Below are positions 14,169 through 25,315 of a stretch of 64,000 bases of DNA, piece after piece. This DNA comes from Rosellinia necatrix (taxonomy: Eukaryota > Ascomycota > Sordariomycetes > Xylariales > Xylariaceae), in contig JAGYVD010000005.1 in the NCBI GenBank assembly GCA_021209875.1, forward strand, positions 2,604,001 through 2,668,000, read 5' to 3'. The position numbers and the translations under genes were made by a program. The notes beneath the pieces are model-generated. The model was not told the origin of the DNA and did no database searches. It saw only the letters and a list, made by a program, of their open reading frames with translations. Numbering within the stretch: the stretch's first letter is position 1; every line of letters starts with the position of its first letter.

Positions 14169-14798
14169 CTAACCTAGAAGGCGGGCCTCGTCATCGTCGG
14201 TGTCGTGCGCTTCAGAGTCGTCGCGGAGCCACTCGTGCAGCCTCGCGTCGACCTCGTAGAGCTGGTCCGGGCTCCAGCTCTGGCGGAGCGGGGAGGAGCG
14301 GCCGGGGGTGGCGCCGCCGCCGGAGCGCTGCATGGGGCTCATGAAGTCGGGCGTCGGCCGCGCCACGGTGCCGTTCGCGCGGCGGTCGAGCATGATGCCC
14401 TCGTCGACCTCGTCGCGCCGGCTCAGGTCCAGGCGGCGGATGTTGATCGGCCTGCCCTTGCGCGGCGCGCCGGGGCACTCGGGCGACGGGGGCGGGGGCG
14501 GGGACGGGGTCCGCGGCCGCTCGGCGTCGCCCGAGCCGCCGCGCTTGCTGGGCGTTGCCGGCGGCGCCGGCGGCGGCGTGACTGGACGCGAAGGGGGCGC
14601 CGGGCCCCCCTTCTCGCCGCACATGCGCCGGATCCGCTCCCGGAGCGGCCCGCGGTACTCACCGGTGTATACCCCGCCGCACCGGATTAGGGGCTCGCTG
14701 TCGCTCGACGACGAGGCCCTGCGGTTTCGCTGGTTTGAGCGTCGGCCTGGGAGCCGGAATTGGCGGCGCGGTTCGGCCTGGAAGGGGTCAGGAGACAT
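14169..14798 (-). CDS. Basic, Ser/Pro/Arg-rich protein of unknown function
   Basis: An intronless frame of 209 codons in strongly GC-rich DNA. I do not recognise the product. The N-terminal third is basic with a serine cluster (RRASSSSDSEP). It is followed by LIRCGGVYTGEYRGPLRERI, the most protein-like, low-bias stretch and a possible conserved core. A proline-rich middle (VTPPPAPPATP, TPSPPPPPSP) and an acidic tail (DTDDDEARLLG) complete it. It is predicted to be largely disordered, with no membrane segment or signal peptide. A TATAAATAG element lies 150 bases upstream, which supports a real promoter. GC-rich low-complexity DNA easily keeps several frames open, so the call is tentative. Confidence 0.55.
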   Translation of the reverse strand: MSPDPFQAEPRRQFRLPGRRSNQRNRRASSSSDSEPLIRCGGVYTGEYRGPLRERIRRMCGEKGGPAPPSRPVTPPPAPPATPSKRGGSGDAERPRTPSPPPPPSPECPGAPRKGRPINIRRLDLSRRDEVDEGIMLDRRANGTVARPTPDFMSPMQRSGGGATPGRSSPLRQSWSPDQLYEVDARLHEWLRDDSEAHDTDDDEARLLG

Positions 14799-14947
14799 GG
14801 CGGTGATTGTGGTGGGTGGTGGGTTTGGGGTCGATAGGATTGTACGGGAGGTTGAAACTTCAGCTGAACCTGTCGAGTCTGAAGCGTGAAGGGATGCGGT
14901 GTGGTGAGTGAGGAGATGGGGTTGAGCCTTCTACGCGGTTGAAACGT

Positions 14948-14956
14948 CTATTTATA
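14948..14956 (-). promoter_or_regulatory. TATA element upstream of the Ser/Pro-rich gene
   Basis: TATAAATAG on the minus strand, about 150 bases before the ATG at 14798, followed by a C/T-poor leader. A good match to the eukaryotic TATA consensus in a suitable place. Confidence 0.5.
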
Positions 14957-16622
14957 CCACGAGCACACGCAATGATAGCTATTGTGTTGTTTTCACTTGA
15001 ATGATGGCTTATTCACTTTGTTCTCTATCACAGCATCTTATTATTCACTCTCGTGCTCCCGAACTAGCAAAACAATGAGTCTTTCTTCCTGCTTGGTCTC
15101 TTTGTTCGACACGGAGAACTACTTTGTTATATGAACAAGGGTTTCAAGGAAGGTGATTTCACTATTCACATACAGACTAACATAACAAACCGCCTGTTTT
15201 AATTCCAAAGGATGCTCCTTGGATACATTGTCCAAGGTTTCTAAGAATAATAGTTCCCGAATCAAACCAAAACAATTCACACCAGTAACCTGATGTTACA
15301 TGATCCATTGCCTACTAGGGGTAGGAGAGTCGGTAACATATACATATAGTAACAGAGGCTACTACTGTCGAGATGAGGATTTGGCAGCCTTAGTAAGCTA
15401 TGTCTAAGATTGAATATAGACAAGGTACCTACTTAGGCAGGCAACAAACTAGCCGCGCTGAGTTGAAAGGCTCTTATGCAGCTGAGGTAGTGTACAAACA
15501 TGCATTAGAATTACCATGGGTAGTTCTTACCTGGATATCAGCCCCTTGGTGCCTGCAGATAGTATCCTTCCCGCCTTCTCATCATCTTAAATCCACCCCC
15601 GACCTGTATCTATCTATCCTGCCGGTAGTTAGATAGCACCTACCCAGGTAGCGGGACTGGCATGTACCACATGCGGCTGCATGCAGGCCGCCGTGCGCGC
15701 GCATGGATTTCACTACTACACAGTACACAATACACGGTAACATGCGGCATGTTATTCTCCGCATGCTATTCTCCGGTATGTTGCTTGAGGTCGCCCTGAG
15801 GCCTGTCTCGAGTCATGCATATGTGTGTTTGTATGCAGTGTTTCGACGTCCAGTCCCACGACCTGTCACCTTGCTGCGTCTAACTGAAGCTGAAAATAGG
15901 TGTTATGCCCGATAACCAATGTGGCTTGTCTCTGTTAGCGAGGAACAAACAGACAAACGGACACATCTGTTGCTGATGGAGGCGGGGGTACTTCGCACCT
16001 CTTTCGCCGACTACCTCTGTTCGGCCCGGCCTGGTGACACCGAGGCTTATGATTGCTGCACCAGTTATTAATTGAGTGATGCAGGTCGTGGTGCCTACAT
16101 GGGGGGTAGGCTTGGACAGCACCGAGGCTGCTTGTTTATGAAATATGGCGGGTCAGGCCTCTGGTGTCTGGTGTCTATATCCAAGATAGAAAATGTACCA
16201 CCAGGCATATCTCGCACACTGCCACGCGAGGATCAATGGCTTAGAGAGACATAAGGCTAGAAGTTAACGGGGTGGACTATATTAGAGATATATAATATAG
16301 GTGGCCTGGTCGTGACAAATACGACGATACGGGAGATACGGGAGACACGAGACTGGTAGGAATAGGACTACATGAACTACGCAGAATCTGTGGCGTACCG
16401 AAATGAAAAGAGTCACAGCGTTGCATGCAGAGTCCCAACTTTCGATAAAGCACGGGCAGGCTGTCACCAAGTTTCCCATTACAACGGCTCGCACTTCACT
16501 AGTCTCTAGCAATCAGCCCATGCAGCCAACCGGGCGATGGCCTATCAACTTAGGAACGCCGAAGGGGCGAGATGAATGCTCACTACATATATGTAGGTAG
16601 ATTTGCGGTTTAGACCGAGCGG

Positions 16623-16624
<2 letters not shown>

Positions 16625-16661
<37 letters not shown>
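16625..16661. repeat. (AT)n microsatellite
   Basis: About eighteen uninterrupted AT units. Confidence 0.95.
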
Positions 16662-16666
<5 letters not shown>

Positions 16667-16742
16667 GCTGCATAGTGATAATACGGGTATCCTGAAAAAA
16701 CCCTAGGATACCAATCTGAAATCGCGGCACCTCATGAGGAAT

Positions 16743-16780
16743 TGCTGCTGCTGCTGCTGCTGCTGTTGTTGTTGTTGTTG
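16743..16780. repeat. (CTG)n-(TTG)n compound microsatellite
   Basis: Seven or so CTG units passing directly into five TTG units, in intergenic DNA. Confidence 0.9.
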
Positions 16781-16888
16781 CGAAGAGACTTCCATCTTTG
16801 TGAACCAGAATCACTCGGGTTCCTGGCATACTCCCCGCGGCAGACTCGGCAGTGTTTGCTTTGACATCCGGATACATTATCGCCAGCG

Positions 16889-17113
16889 TCAAGACACGGC
16901 TTGGGACATTTTCCCGCGCAATGACCCTCCCCCGCCTCCTCTAAGCTTTTCCATCATAACCTTCGTGTCTACTTTCGAAGGTTCACCGTCGCGTGACGTG
17001 AGATAAAACGTCAGGGCGAAGATAAAGGCGAGCATGAGGATCCATAAAGCGATGAGTCGCGCAGACCGTCTAGGTCTTGGGCCATAGGGCGAAAATCTTG
17101 GCATACGCGGCAT
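16889..17113 (-). CDS. Possible small single-pass membrane protein
   Basis: A short frame of 74 codons from the ATG at 17113. A basic N-terminus (MPRMPRFSPYGPRPRRSARL) precedes a clear hydrophobic helix (IALWILMLAFIFALTFYL) and a polar tail with a glycine run. The positive-inside pattern suggests a signal anchor with the N-terminus in the cytosol. The upstream DNA is purine-rich on this strand and the start context (TTACAATG) is good. It could be a complete micro-protein or only the first exon of a longer type II membrane protein; I could not find a convincing downstream exon. Family unknown. Confidence 0.4.
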   Translation of the reverse strand: MPRMPRFSPYGPRPRRSARLIALWILMLAFIFALTFYLTSRDGEPSKVDTKVMMEKLRGGGGGSLRGKMSQAVS

Positions 17114-18180
17114 TGTAATGAAACAGGCTAGGGTTTCTTTCCCTTTTTTTTCTTTTTTCTTGTTCTTCAAGATGGTGGGTGCGGTGAGTTGTTTCTCGCG
17201 TCGGTAGCAAGGGCGACCTGGATGATATTGGTTTCACAAAGGCGCTGGGATCTCCTAAGGCAAAAATGATTGTTTGGGGACTCTTGGAATGCCGTACGGT
17301 TTAGTCATCATACCTAGGTAGGTAGGTTGAGTGCTTCAGTTATAGCGTTATCGCGTATATTGTATGCTTCTGCTTTGTAATTAACCAGCCCACTAACCGC
17401 TTTTAGCACATGCTCCAGCTTTACTAGGAGAAGCAATGCGACGTATGATTGTAGGAATTCGATTTAAAGGTCTGATATGATTGCACCGGCGTTTTCACTA
17501 CCTAGTAACACGAAGTTTAGACACGCCATTTTTTGAAGGGTGGCAAGCCTCATCTTGGGGGGGGTCATAGCGCATTTGTAGTTCTTGTAGGTAGGCATAG
17601 GATAACTACTAGCTTTACTTAGTTGTGGAATCTTGGGTCTTGGATAGGCTGCGCTGTCAGGGTCAAAGTGGGCCCGGGTAGTATTTGCGGATGCATGTTT
17701 GACCTCCATAGTCATCTCTCATCGCATCCGAATTAAGTTAACACAAGGAAAACGACTCGTTCAATACAATGCTGAAAATCTCACGATGCATTGGCATCAC
17801 GCAGATAGTGCACCAGCACTGTAAACGACCCTGGGAAATCTCTTGCACAACTAACCAGGTTGGTTTGATGAAATGACGTCAGTGGAGCTTTATGAGACGC
17901 GTCCAGTCGCGATCACGCTCCAGCTCTCACACCGATTTTTCAGCATCGAAACATGTGATGAAATAGTCGACCACCCATTTTCATTATCGTTTTCCTTTTT
18001 TTTTTTTTTTTTTTTTGGAAAATAAAAAAAAATTAAAATAAAAAATAAAATAAAAAAAACTAAGCGTTTGAAACATACGGTACCTTTGATTATACATCCA
18101 ACCGCATTCCAATAGACTTCGAAACCCAGAAGGATCACTTTAGCCATATTTAAGCGTATTTGACCCTCTGGTTGTGAGAC
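17114..18180. other. Intergenic region, divergent promoters
   Basis: About 1.1 kb between the small membrane-protein frame and the acidic-protein gene. It holds a long T run near 17,996-18,016, an adjoining A-rich tract, and TAGGTA repeats near 17,310-17,330. No gene is supported. Confidence 0.5.
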
Positions 18181-19689
18181 ATGCCGCCGAAACGTAAATC
18201 AACTGGCTCCAGCGGTCCGGCCAGCAAAAAGACCAAGACTGCTACTGCAACAGCGTCACCGCCGTCACCGCCACCGCCACCACCTGAACCTGTTGTCACG
18301 TACGAGCCACCACGCAGCAAGCGTTGGGCCCCCGTATCTGGATCCGCCAATGCTGAAGCCCATTACCGGATGCTATGGAAAGACGAGGAGAAGGCATACT
18401 CGTACATCACCATCTGCAAGCCCCCGTCTATTAACGACGACGACGACGACGACGATGACGATGACGATGATGGGGATTCTGACGGCGGAGATAAGTCCGA
18501 TGATGAAGAGGAAGACGAGGAAGAAGAAGAAGTCAGAGGAGGAGACGGAGATGACGGCCACGCTAATAGGTTTAAGAGACTAGGACCCCGCTGCGGGAAG
18601 AAAGGCTGCGTGTGCTTCTTGCCTCTTACCTTGAACCCAGACCACCCCTGGATCATCAGCAACGCGGGCTATATGAAGTTCGAGAACCAGTTCATCCAGC
18701 TCTCTCTGCGAGTCCCCGACAACTTCGGCATGTACACCTTCAACGACCACGCCGGCCACGGCTCGTACGAGGTCCTGCAGAACCTCTTCCTCGACTTCGA
18801 CGAGGCCACCAAGGAGAAGCGCGGCGGGTGGCGCGAGCAATGGGCCATCTGCGAGGCCGTCGCCCTGTGGCTCTCGCAGCAAGACAGTCTCATGTTCACG
18901 CAGTATGTAGCGGCCCGTTCCTCTCCCCCCCCACCTCGCTCCCCCCTTTTTTTTTCTTCCCCCACCCACCCCAGCGCCCTCGGCTCTCGGACAAAACAAA
19001 AAAAAAAAAGGAAAAAGGAAAGCTAATATCCGCATCCAGGACCGACTCCGCCGACGAGGTTTACGCGACGACGGAGCTCGTCGGGCGCATGTTCCTCGCG
19101 ATGCTGGCGCAGCTGGACGGCGAGGGCCTCGTGGGCGACGCGACGGCGGTGCAGAGCCTCGGGTGTACGATGGCGCTGTACATGTCTCTCGCGCACGACC
19201 TGCGGCGCGAGGGGTTCCTCCGGGAACGGCCGCGGGCGGCGGCGACGGCGGCGGCGCGGGGGGGGGGGGGGAGTAAGTTCCGGCCGGACCGCTTCGACGA
19301 CGCGATCCTGACGTACGCGAACCGCCGGGGCGTGACGCTCAGCGGGCCGGACGGGATCGAGGAGCTCACGGCCGAGGCCGTCGGCGACGTCGCGCTGCCC
19401 GCCGCCTCTGCCTCCGCCGCCCCCGCCGCCCCCCGCCGCCCGCGACCCCTGGGGCTGGAAGGCCGCCCTCGCCAGGTACGTCCGGGGCGACGGGGCGCCG
19501 CCCAAGATCGGCTCGGGCCGCGCCGGTGCCGCCGTCGCCGTCGCCCCCGTCGGCGGCGACGCCTACGACATCACCACCTGGTCGCCCGCGCAGCGCAAGG
19601 CCGCCGCGTTCGGGAACAAGAAGAAGGACCCCATTGCCAAGAGCCACCTCGAGGCCCTGAAGCAGGGGATGGTCCTGCGGATGGGCTAA
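18181..19689 (+). CDS. Acidic, probably nuclear protein of unknown family, with one homopolymer frameshift
   Basis: Exons are 18181-18902 and 19040-19689 (GTATGT donor, GCTAAT branch, CCAG acceptor). The N-terminus is a basic nuclear-localisation-like stretch (MPPKRKSTGSSGPASKKTK), followed by a proline run and a moderately conserved-looking segment (AHYRMLWKDEEKAYSYITICKP). Next come polyaspartate and polyglutamate tracts. A folded core begins at about residue 137: RCGKKGCVCFLPLTLNPDHP, WIISNAGYMKFENQFIQLSL, FLDFDEATKEKRGGWREQWAICEAVALWL. Exon 2 adds DSADEVYATTELVGRMFLAMLAQL and FRPDRFDDAILTYANRRGVT. The frame then breaks at the C6 run 19429-19434. Removing one C continues as DPWGWKAALARYVRGDGAPP and ends KQGMVLRMG. 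After correction it has 456 residues. I do not recognise a named domain; the clustered cysteines (CGKKGCVC) could bind metal. Confidence 0.75.
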
Positions 19690-20097
19690 GCCCGGCGATT
19701 GGGGGTTTTTATATCGCCGGCGCAAGATTAGAGGGTGAGGGGCCCCCCCTTCCCTACCCCCTTCCCTGAGGAGCCAATAAGGTCGCCGTGTATAACAATA
19801 GACTGTCTGATAAGCGTAGATACGGGACTCTAGGGACTGAAGTATTTTATGGGGCTTTTTTTTTTTTGGGATTGCAGGATCGGGAAGGTTTATCGGAGGA
19901 AAATAAGGGCAATTTGGCTGTCTATAGAACTTATAATATGCACACATTTAACATCACTACTCTCTACCTAATTACATGCCAATCACATATGGTTTTGCGA
20001 GTTTATGCTACAAGATCCTTTGGGTGCCACGAATATTCATTTACACTGCCCAGGTGTTCATAGCTATTAAGTCATTATTAATCTTCCACTTCGAGGC
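19690..20097. other. Spacer between convergent genes
   Basis: About 400 bases separating the acidic-protein gene from the 3' end of GET2. Nothing coding seen. Confidence 0.5.
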
Positions 20098-21249
20098 CTA
20101 TGATCGCAATAAGCTGCACACACCCATGACGAAGATGCAGAAAAGTGCATCATTCCGCACGGTGGTGAAAATCTGACTGTACCGGAGTGCATGGCGCGAA
20201 TAGTTCTTCATACGATTCGGGAGCATGCCGGTGATAGTCCAGGCCCAGCCTGTCGGCGTGAAGCCAGCCTCTCGTTCCACCATATACCGCGACGTCAGCA
20301 GCACCGCTTCGACGCTCGTGAACACGTAGAAAAACCAGGCACGTGCCTGGTCCAGGTTTTGCGCACCCAGGACGCCTGTGCTCTGCAGGTCATCCGTATC
20401 CCGCTCGATCTTGGTTCCAGTAAACGTCGTCGAAAGTGTCACGTAGATGCCGAGCCCCAGGGCGAAGATGGCGTGGAGGATGCGCCAGAGGTTGAGGCTC
20501 TTGCCCTGCTCGACCTGTTGGCCGGGCTGGGTTGTGTTGGAACCGCCGGCCGCACCGAGGAGCCCCTCTAGCCCCATGCCCGCAAAGGGGTTGCTGCCGT
20601 CGGCGCCGTCGGGTATGCCGCCGGCCATCATCTTCTGGAGCAGCTGCATCGCTGGGTCTTGGTCCATTCCCTCCATGCCCGTCATGCCGGCCATTGCCGA
20701 GGCACGGTCGAGAAAGGGATTACCGGTGCGAGATGGCGGGGTGCCGGAGGCGGCGGGCGACGGTTGTTCAAAGCCGCGCATCATCTGGCGGAGCTGAGCC
20801 TCGGACATATTAGAGGGGTCAGCCGGCGGCGGGCGAGCTGTTGTTTGCGGGGCATAGTAATGTTGGGAGATGTCAACCTCCTCGGGGTCGGCGTGAGTGT
20901 CCGAAGAGGCGGCTGGGGTCGGAGTGGCGGCAGGCCGTGCAGGTGAGGATTCGGTGCTTGCTGGCGCTTGAGCAGGAGACTCAACTGATAGAGGCCGTGG
21001 TGGTCAGACTCAAGCGACGACGCTGCCAAGACGAAGAACAAAGAACAAAGAATAAAAACAAAGGACGAAGGACGAGGACATGTATATGCACAAACCTCTT
21101 GCAAAGCCGCCGCCCAGGCCTGTGATCCTGTCCAGCCTTGAAGAGCCCCCCGCCTTGATCTTTGCTTCCCGGCGTTGTTTTCGCAGGCGGACTTGCTCAG
21201 CCGCGCGGGCTGCGGCGGCGTCTTCGGACGAGGACACGCCTTCGGTCAT
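20098..21249 (-). CDS. GET2: GET2-like ER membrane receptor for tail-anchored protein insertion
   Basis: Subunit of the Get1-Get2 receptor that recruits the ATPase Get3 with its tail-anchored cargo to the ER membrane. Exons (minus) are 21249-21096 and 20984-20098, giving 346 residues in exact phase. The N-terminal cytosolic segment has the Get3-binding helix region RLRKQRREAKIKAGGSSRL followed by DRITGLGGGFAR. Splicing leads to a Pro/Ala linker and DPEEVDISQHYYAPQ, then MSEAQLRQMMRGFEQ. Three hydrophobic segments follow in the C-terminal part (LWRILHAIFALGLGIYVTL, ARAWFFYVFTSVEAVLLTSR, DALFCIFVMGVCSLL). It is transcribed divergently from GEP3. Confidence 0.92.
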
Positions 21250-21995
21250 GGTGGGTGGCTTTAGGTGGCAGGTGAGTGGTGAGGAGAGAGAGATGAGGGA
21301 TGAGGGGGACGTCGCGGGACTGATATCATGGACTGGAACTAATTACAAAGAGGCAAATTAGAGTCCGAGGAGAAATAGCTGTTGTGGTTGCTGCTGTTGA
21401 TATTGCTATGCCAGGCCAAGGCAAGCTGTATACTCTGCAGTGTATAATTGGATTACCAGGTACATAGTCCGGATCCCTGTGAATCACAAAAGCCCACGTG
21501 TGCCACTGTAAAGTAACTCTTGCCAGGCTGGACCTTCCCAACTGTTAACAGCCCCACTGCAGCCAAAAAAAAAAAAACAGACCCGGGCGGGCGCTGATAG
21601 GTAAGGTATACAGGACCCTACCTACCTCTAGGTACTTACCTAACTATCTACCTAGTAGCTCGGTCTTTTTATTTGGTCCAGCCTCTCTATGTAACTAAGT
21701 AACTAACTCTAAATACCTACCTACCAAGGTACCTAGGTACTTACGTTACTCACTTAACTTCAAGGAGGTAGTTGCAATCTGTTGCGTCATTGATCCTTGG
21801 CGCCGGTTGTTGGCCATTCCTTGATTGGTGCGCCAGGCCCTAAATTTTTTGGACTGCATTCTCTGGTAACTGCATAATTAACTAAGTACTTAACTACCTA
21901 GTTAGTTAATCAATAAGTTCTCTCCATCTCCTAATTTAAATCTGCCTTGCCTCACGAGCAAGATCTCCGTATCGTATCCTCCGTTTAAAGGGATC
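21250..21995. other. Divergent GET2/GEP3 intergenic region
   Basis: About 750 bases that should hold both promoters. The centre is a dense cluster of TACCTA/TAGGTA units (listed separately). No gene inside. Confidence 0.6.
21598..21760. repeat. Cluster of TACCTAGGTA-type intergenic repeats
   Basis: At least ten copies of TACCT, TAGGTA, TACCTAC and CCTAGG (palindromic) motifs in both orientations. Confidence 0.8.
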
Positions 21996-24059
21996 ATGCG
22001 CCGAGCTCTAGCTCCAAGATTCCCCCATAATGCTCTTTGGCTTGTCGAGAGACGGACGAGATCAGAACCCCCCGCCTCCCTCCTGTCCTCTGTCCGAACA
22101 ACATACTCTTCTACTTGGAGATCAAATACGCACCCCTTGTCGCGACAACCTCGGGGCGCACCATGGACCGTGACACAGAATGCCGGCTTACATATGGAAG
22201 CCAATGCCTCGACGACCATCGCCTCTGAACCAGACTCGTCGGCCGTGCTTAGCCATCCTACCAGGTCCCTTCCGAGGCAATGCACAGGATGCGGTGCTCT
22301 GTCACAAACCTCCAGCCCGAACCAGGCTGGCTACTTTGACCTGAACCGGAAGTCCATACAAGAATACATGAACGGCAAACGGCAGTCTTCCCGTCCGCCT
22401 CGAAATGAGGAGCGATTCTACGAAGAGGTCATGAGCCAATTTCATCAGAACGGATCAATAGCGCTGGGTCCCCCACCCGAGCCAGTGCGGTCGCCACGTC
22501 CGATGAAGAGGCCACTATGCGATAGATGCCATTTACTCTTCCATAACAACACTGGGGAATCGATCTACCACCCCAGTATGGATGCCATCCTCGACACGCT
22601 AGTCGAATCACCGTACAAGTATAACCACGTCTACCATGTCCTAGATGCTGCCGATTTTCCAATGTCCTTATTAGACAACATCTCGCAGCTGCTCGAGACT
22701 ATGCCGTTGCGCTCAAAAAATCGCCGGTCGAGGATAGGGCGATTCTATCACGGCCAGAAGACTGAGATAACTTTTGTAATAACCCGGATCGATCTACTGG
22801 CGCCAACGGAGGCGCAAGCAGACACGCTATTTCAATATCTGCGGGAGGTATTACGAGCAGCATTAAACCCGGGCAGAACCAACATCCGCTTGGGTAACGT
22901 GATAGCAGTCAGTGCAAAGAGGGGTTGGTGGGTCCGCCCGCTCAGAGAGGATGTTTGGAAGAGAGGTGGAGGAGGCTGGTTGGTAGGCAAGGCCAACGTG
23001 GGTAAAAGTCTCCTTTTTGAAACTATATTTCCCAAGGGGAGGATGGACTGGGATCCTTCGCGCCACCAGATTACAGTCGATATGGAAGCAAGGTCAACGC
23101 AGGGGTTAGCTTCGCAAGCGAAGACGAGGGATAGCGATAACGAGTACTCCTTATTGCCGCCCGCGCGGGAGGAAACCCAGTATCCCATGATGCCCCTAGT
23201 GTCTAGCCTGCCGGGCACAACGGCGTCGCCTATCCGAATCCCATTCGGCAACGGCCGGGGTGAGCTAATTGACATGCCCGGCTTAGAGCGAACCGGACTA
23301 GAGAATCATGTTATGAAGGAGCATCATTCATCTCTGGTGATGCGCTCCCGCATTGTACCAGAACAGATCGTGATAAAGAGCGGTCAATCGTTACTCCTAG
23401 GTGGTTTCATCCGCATAACCCCTCGCCCGCCAGCACCTGTTATCTTGTCATATGACTTCACGCCTATCAAACCTCACGTATGTAGGACCGATAAAGCCAT
23501 TGGTATACAAAACCAGACAGGCGAGGTCAATGTCGAGAATATCGCCTTGCCTGGTACCGGAGACAAGACGAAGCTTGCCGGTTCTTTTCAGCTGATGTGG
23601 GATGTGACAAAAGAGCGATCGGGACCGCTGACGAGGAAAAGCGCCGTTAACTTGAATGTGGACAGTCTCCCATTCCGTGTCCTTTCAGCGGACATTCTAA
23701 TCGAGGGGGTCGGATGGGTGGAGCTAGTTTGCCAGGTTCGTAAGAAGGAGTTATATGGTCGTCCGCCTCGGCTCGAGGCAGAAGAAACGGAGACGGGCGC
23801 CGATTCCAACCATAGCCTGTCATCGCTGGAGCAGCTGGAAGCCTCGATGGAGGGAGGGATACCAGAGGTGCCGAAAGAGGATGATGACGATGGCCCAAAC
23901 TGGCCGATTATTGATGTGTATAGCCCGGAGGGCCGGTTTATTGGCATCCGTCCACCGATGAATGGCTGGGAGATGAACAAGCCGCGGAGTTCACATCACT
24001 CACCTCCGAGGAGCCCGAATAGATGGAAGAAGCGCGCGAAGGAGCTCAAGCGTGTATAA
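21996..24059 (+). CDS. GEP3: GEP3/YqeH-type mitochondrial GTPase (genetic interactor of prohibitin 3)
   Basis: A mitochondrial circularly permuted GTPase of the YqeH family implicated in small-subunit mitoribosome assembly. Intronless, 687 residues. The N-terminus is Arg/Ser-rich without acidic residues, as for a mitochondrial presequence. A treble-clef-like zinc module has CTGC at about residue 95 and CDRC at about 175. The G motifs come in permuted order: G4 TRID at about 263, G5 SAKRG at about 306, G1 GKANVGKS at about 331 and G3 DMPGL at about 426. That order is diagnostic of this family. The C-terminal part (LLLGGFIRITPR onward) corresponds to the family's beta-rich domain, and the extreme C-terminus is basic. 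The start at 21996 is the first ATG and gives the presequence. Confidence 0.93.
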   Translation: MRRALAPRFPHNALWLVERRTRSEPPASLLSSVRTTYSSTWRSNTHPLSRQPRGAPWTVTQNAGLHMEANASTTIASEPDSSAVLSHPTRSLPRQCTGCGALSQTSSPNQAGYFDLNRKSIQEYMNGKRQSSRPPRNEERFYEEVMSQFHQNGSIALGPPPEPVRSPRPMKRPLCDRCHLLFHNNTGESIYHPSMDAILDTLVESPYKYNHVYHVLDAADFPMSLLDNISQLLETMPLRSKNRRSRIGRFYHGQKTEITFVITRIDLLAPTEAQADTLFQYLREVLRAALNPGRTNIRLGNVIAVSAKRGWWVRPLREDVWKRGGGGWLVGKANVGKSLLFETIFPKGRMDWDPSRHQITVDMEARSTQGLASQAKTRDSDNEYSLLPPAREETQYPMMPLVSSLPGTTASPIRIPFGNGRGELIDMPGLERTGLENHVMKEHHSSLVMRSRIVPEQIVIKSGQSLLLGGFIRITPRPPAPVILSYDFTPIKPHVCRTDKAIGIQNQTGEVNVENIALPGTGDKTKLAGSFQLMWDVTKERSGPLTRKSAVNLNVDSLPFRVLSADILIEGVGWVELVCQVRKKELYGRPPRLEAEETETGADSNHSLSSLEQLEASMEGGIPEVPKEDDDDGPNWPIIDVYSPEGRFIGIRPPMNGWEMNKPRSSHHSPPRSPNRWKKRAKELKRV

Positions 24060-24379
24060 ACAGAGAGGCTTCGAGCACGCCCGCTATATCTAACTAAGGA
24101 GACACTTTGGATGTGCGAGTCGTCTTGCGGTCATGCTCACAAAGATGTACACTCTTGTATAACAAGCGTATTTGTCCTGAATTGTTAAAAACATCATGTC
24201 CTGAATTGTTAAAAGCATCATCTGATTAGGCTTGATAGCTGGTGTAATAGCTGATTGCTCAGGAAACACGTTCAAGCTACAATCTGACGTAATTTGAAGC
24301 TTCGTTCTAGGGTAGGTCAGGCCGGGTGCATCAGGCTAATAGGATCGGCTGACAAGATGGGGATAGATAACTACTACAT

Positions 24380-24535
24380 ACCTAGTGTAAGTACCTAGGT
24401 AAGCACCCGTGGGAAATAGGTGATTTGCAGCCTCTAGTCTAGCTTTATCAACATATTACGTCATATCGTACCCAAGGCAAGCAGGTACTTCGTACTTACC
24501 TACTTACCTAGGTACCCTACCCAGTTAGTTACCTA
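24380..24535. repeat. Cluster of TACCTAGGTA-type intergenic repeats
   Basis: Multiple TACCTA/TAGGTA units, including ACTTACCTACTTACCTAGGT, upstream of YPI1. Confidence 0.75.
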
Positions 24536-25187
24536 GCCTCAGTCACACCGTCGATCGTCCCTCAGGATTTACAGGCCAGTAGTTTCATCAAGGAGGGGCA
24601 ATTTCCAGAAAACAACACAAACAACAAACAATATTTGCCCCCCCTCATCTCTGCTTCCATCTCTACCCTCAATCTCCGCCCACTTTCTCCCATCTGCGCC
24701 CATCATCGCTCGTCATCGCCCGCTCGCCATCGCCCGCTCGTCATCGCCCGCCCGTCTCTGCTTGTCGGCAGGGCCCTTCCGCCTTTGGTTCACGGCCTGC
24801 TGGGCCGCCTAAGTGTATGAGGAGCGGCCGGGCGCATGGGCAACATTATGTAACCATCTAGGGTATGATAAACAGAAATATCGCGACCGATTCATCGGTT
24901 TGTTTGACTGGAGCTTGTCCTCCCGCCATCCGTCTCGATCCACCTCCCTCGGACCACCACCTCTCAGACCACCACCTCTCGGACCACCACCCCTCGCGGC
25001 ATCGTTGGAAGAGATATCACAGGTACGGTGTGCCAAACAATTCGCTGGCCATTGCCGAAGTGCCACGAGCGATCACGATCCCAACCGTAGCATCTCCCTA
25101 AGCTGCCACGCCGATATAACGCCGCATTGACCGTTGGGTTCTGTGAGCCGATAGTCCATCACTGCGTCAGAATCAAACTCAACGCAC

Positions 25188-25250
25188 GCGCACATACATA
25201 TACATACATATACACACATACACACATACACACATACACACATACATATA

Positions 25251-25290
<40 letters not shown>
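25188..25290. repeat. Compound (CA)n / (CATA)n microsatellite
   Basis: About 100 bases of alternating cacata and cacaca units, ending in an uninterrupted CA run of about 15 units, 26 bases upstream of the YPI1 ATG. Confidence 0.95.
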
Positions 25291-25292
<2 letters not shown>

Positions 25293-25315
25293 ATAAATAG
25301 GCATATACATCTACG

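Larger units (their letters stand above)
14957..16888. other. Intergenic region with microsatellites
   Basis: About 1.9 kb without a supported gene. It contains the AT and CTG/TTG repeats listed separately. Open frames here have no recognisable motifs. Confidence 0.5.
24060..25315. other. Intergenic region between GEP3 and YPI1
   Basis: About 1.25 kb. A cluster of TAGGTA units lies at 24,380-24,535. Near 24,640-24,760 and 24,950-25,000 the DNA is C-rich, with short tandem ccgctcgtcatcg-like and accaccacctctc-like units. A CA microsatellite is listed separately. No gene supported. Confidence 0.55.

Noticed and set aside
25188..25290. Regular repeats as a possible CRISPR-like or satellite array
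   Set aside because: A simple CA/CATA microsatellite without spacers, in a eukaryotic genome.
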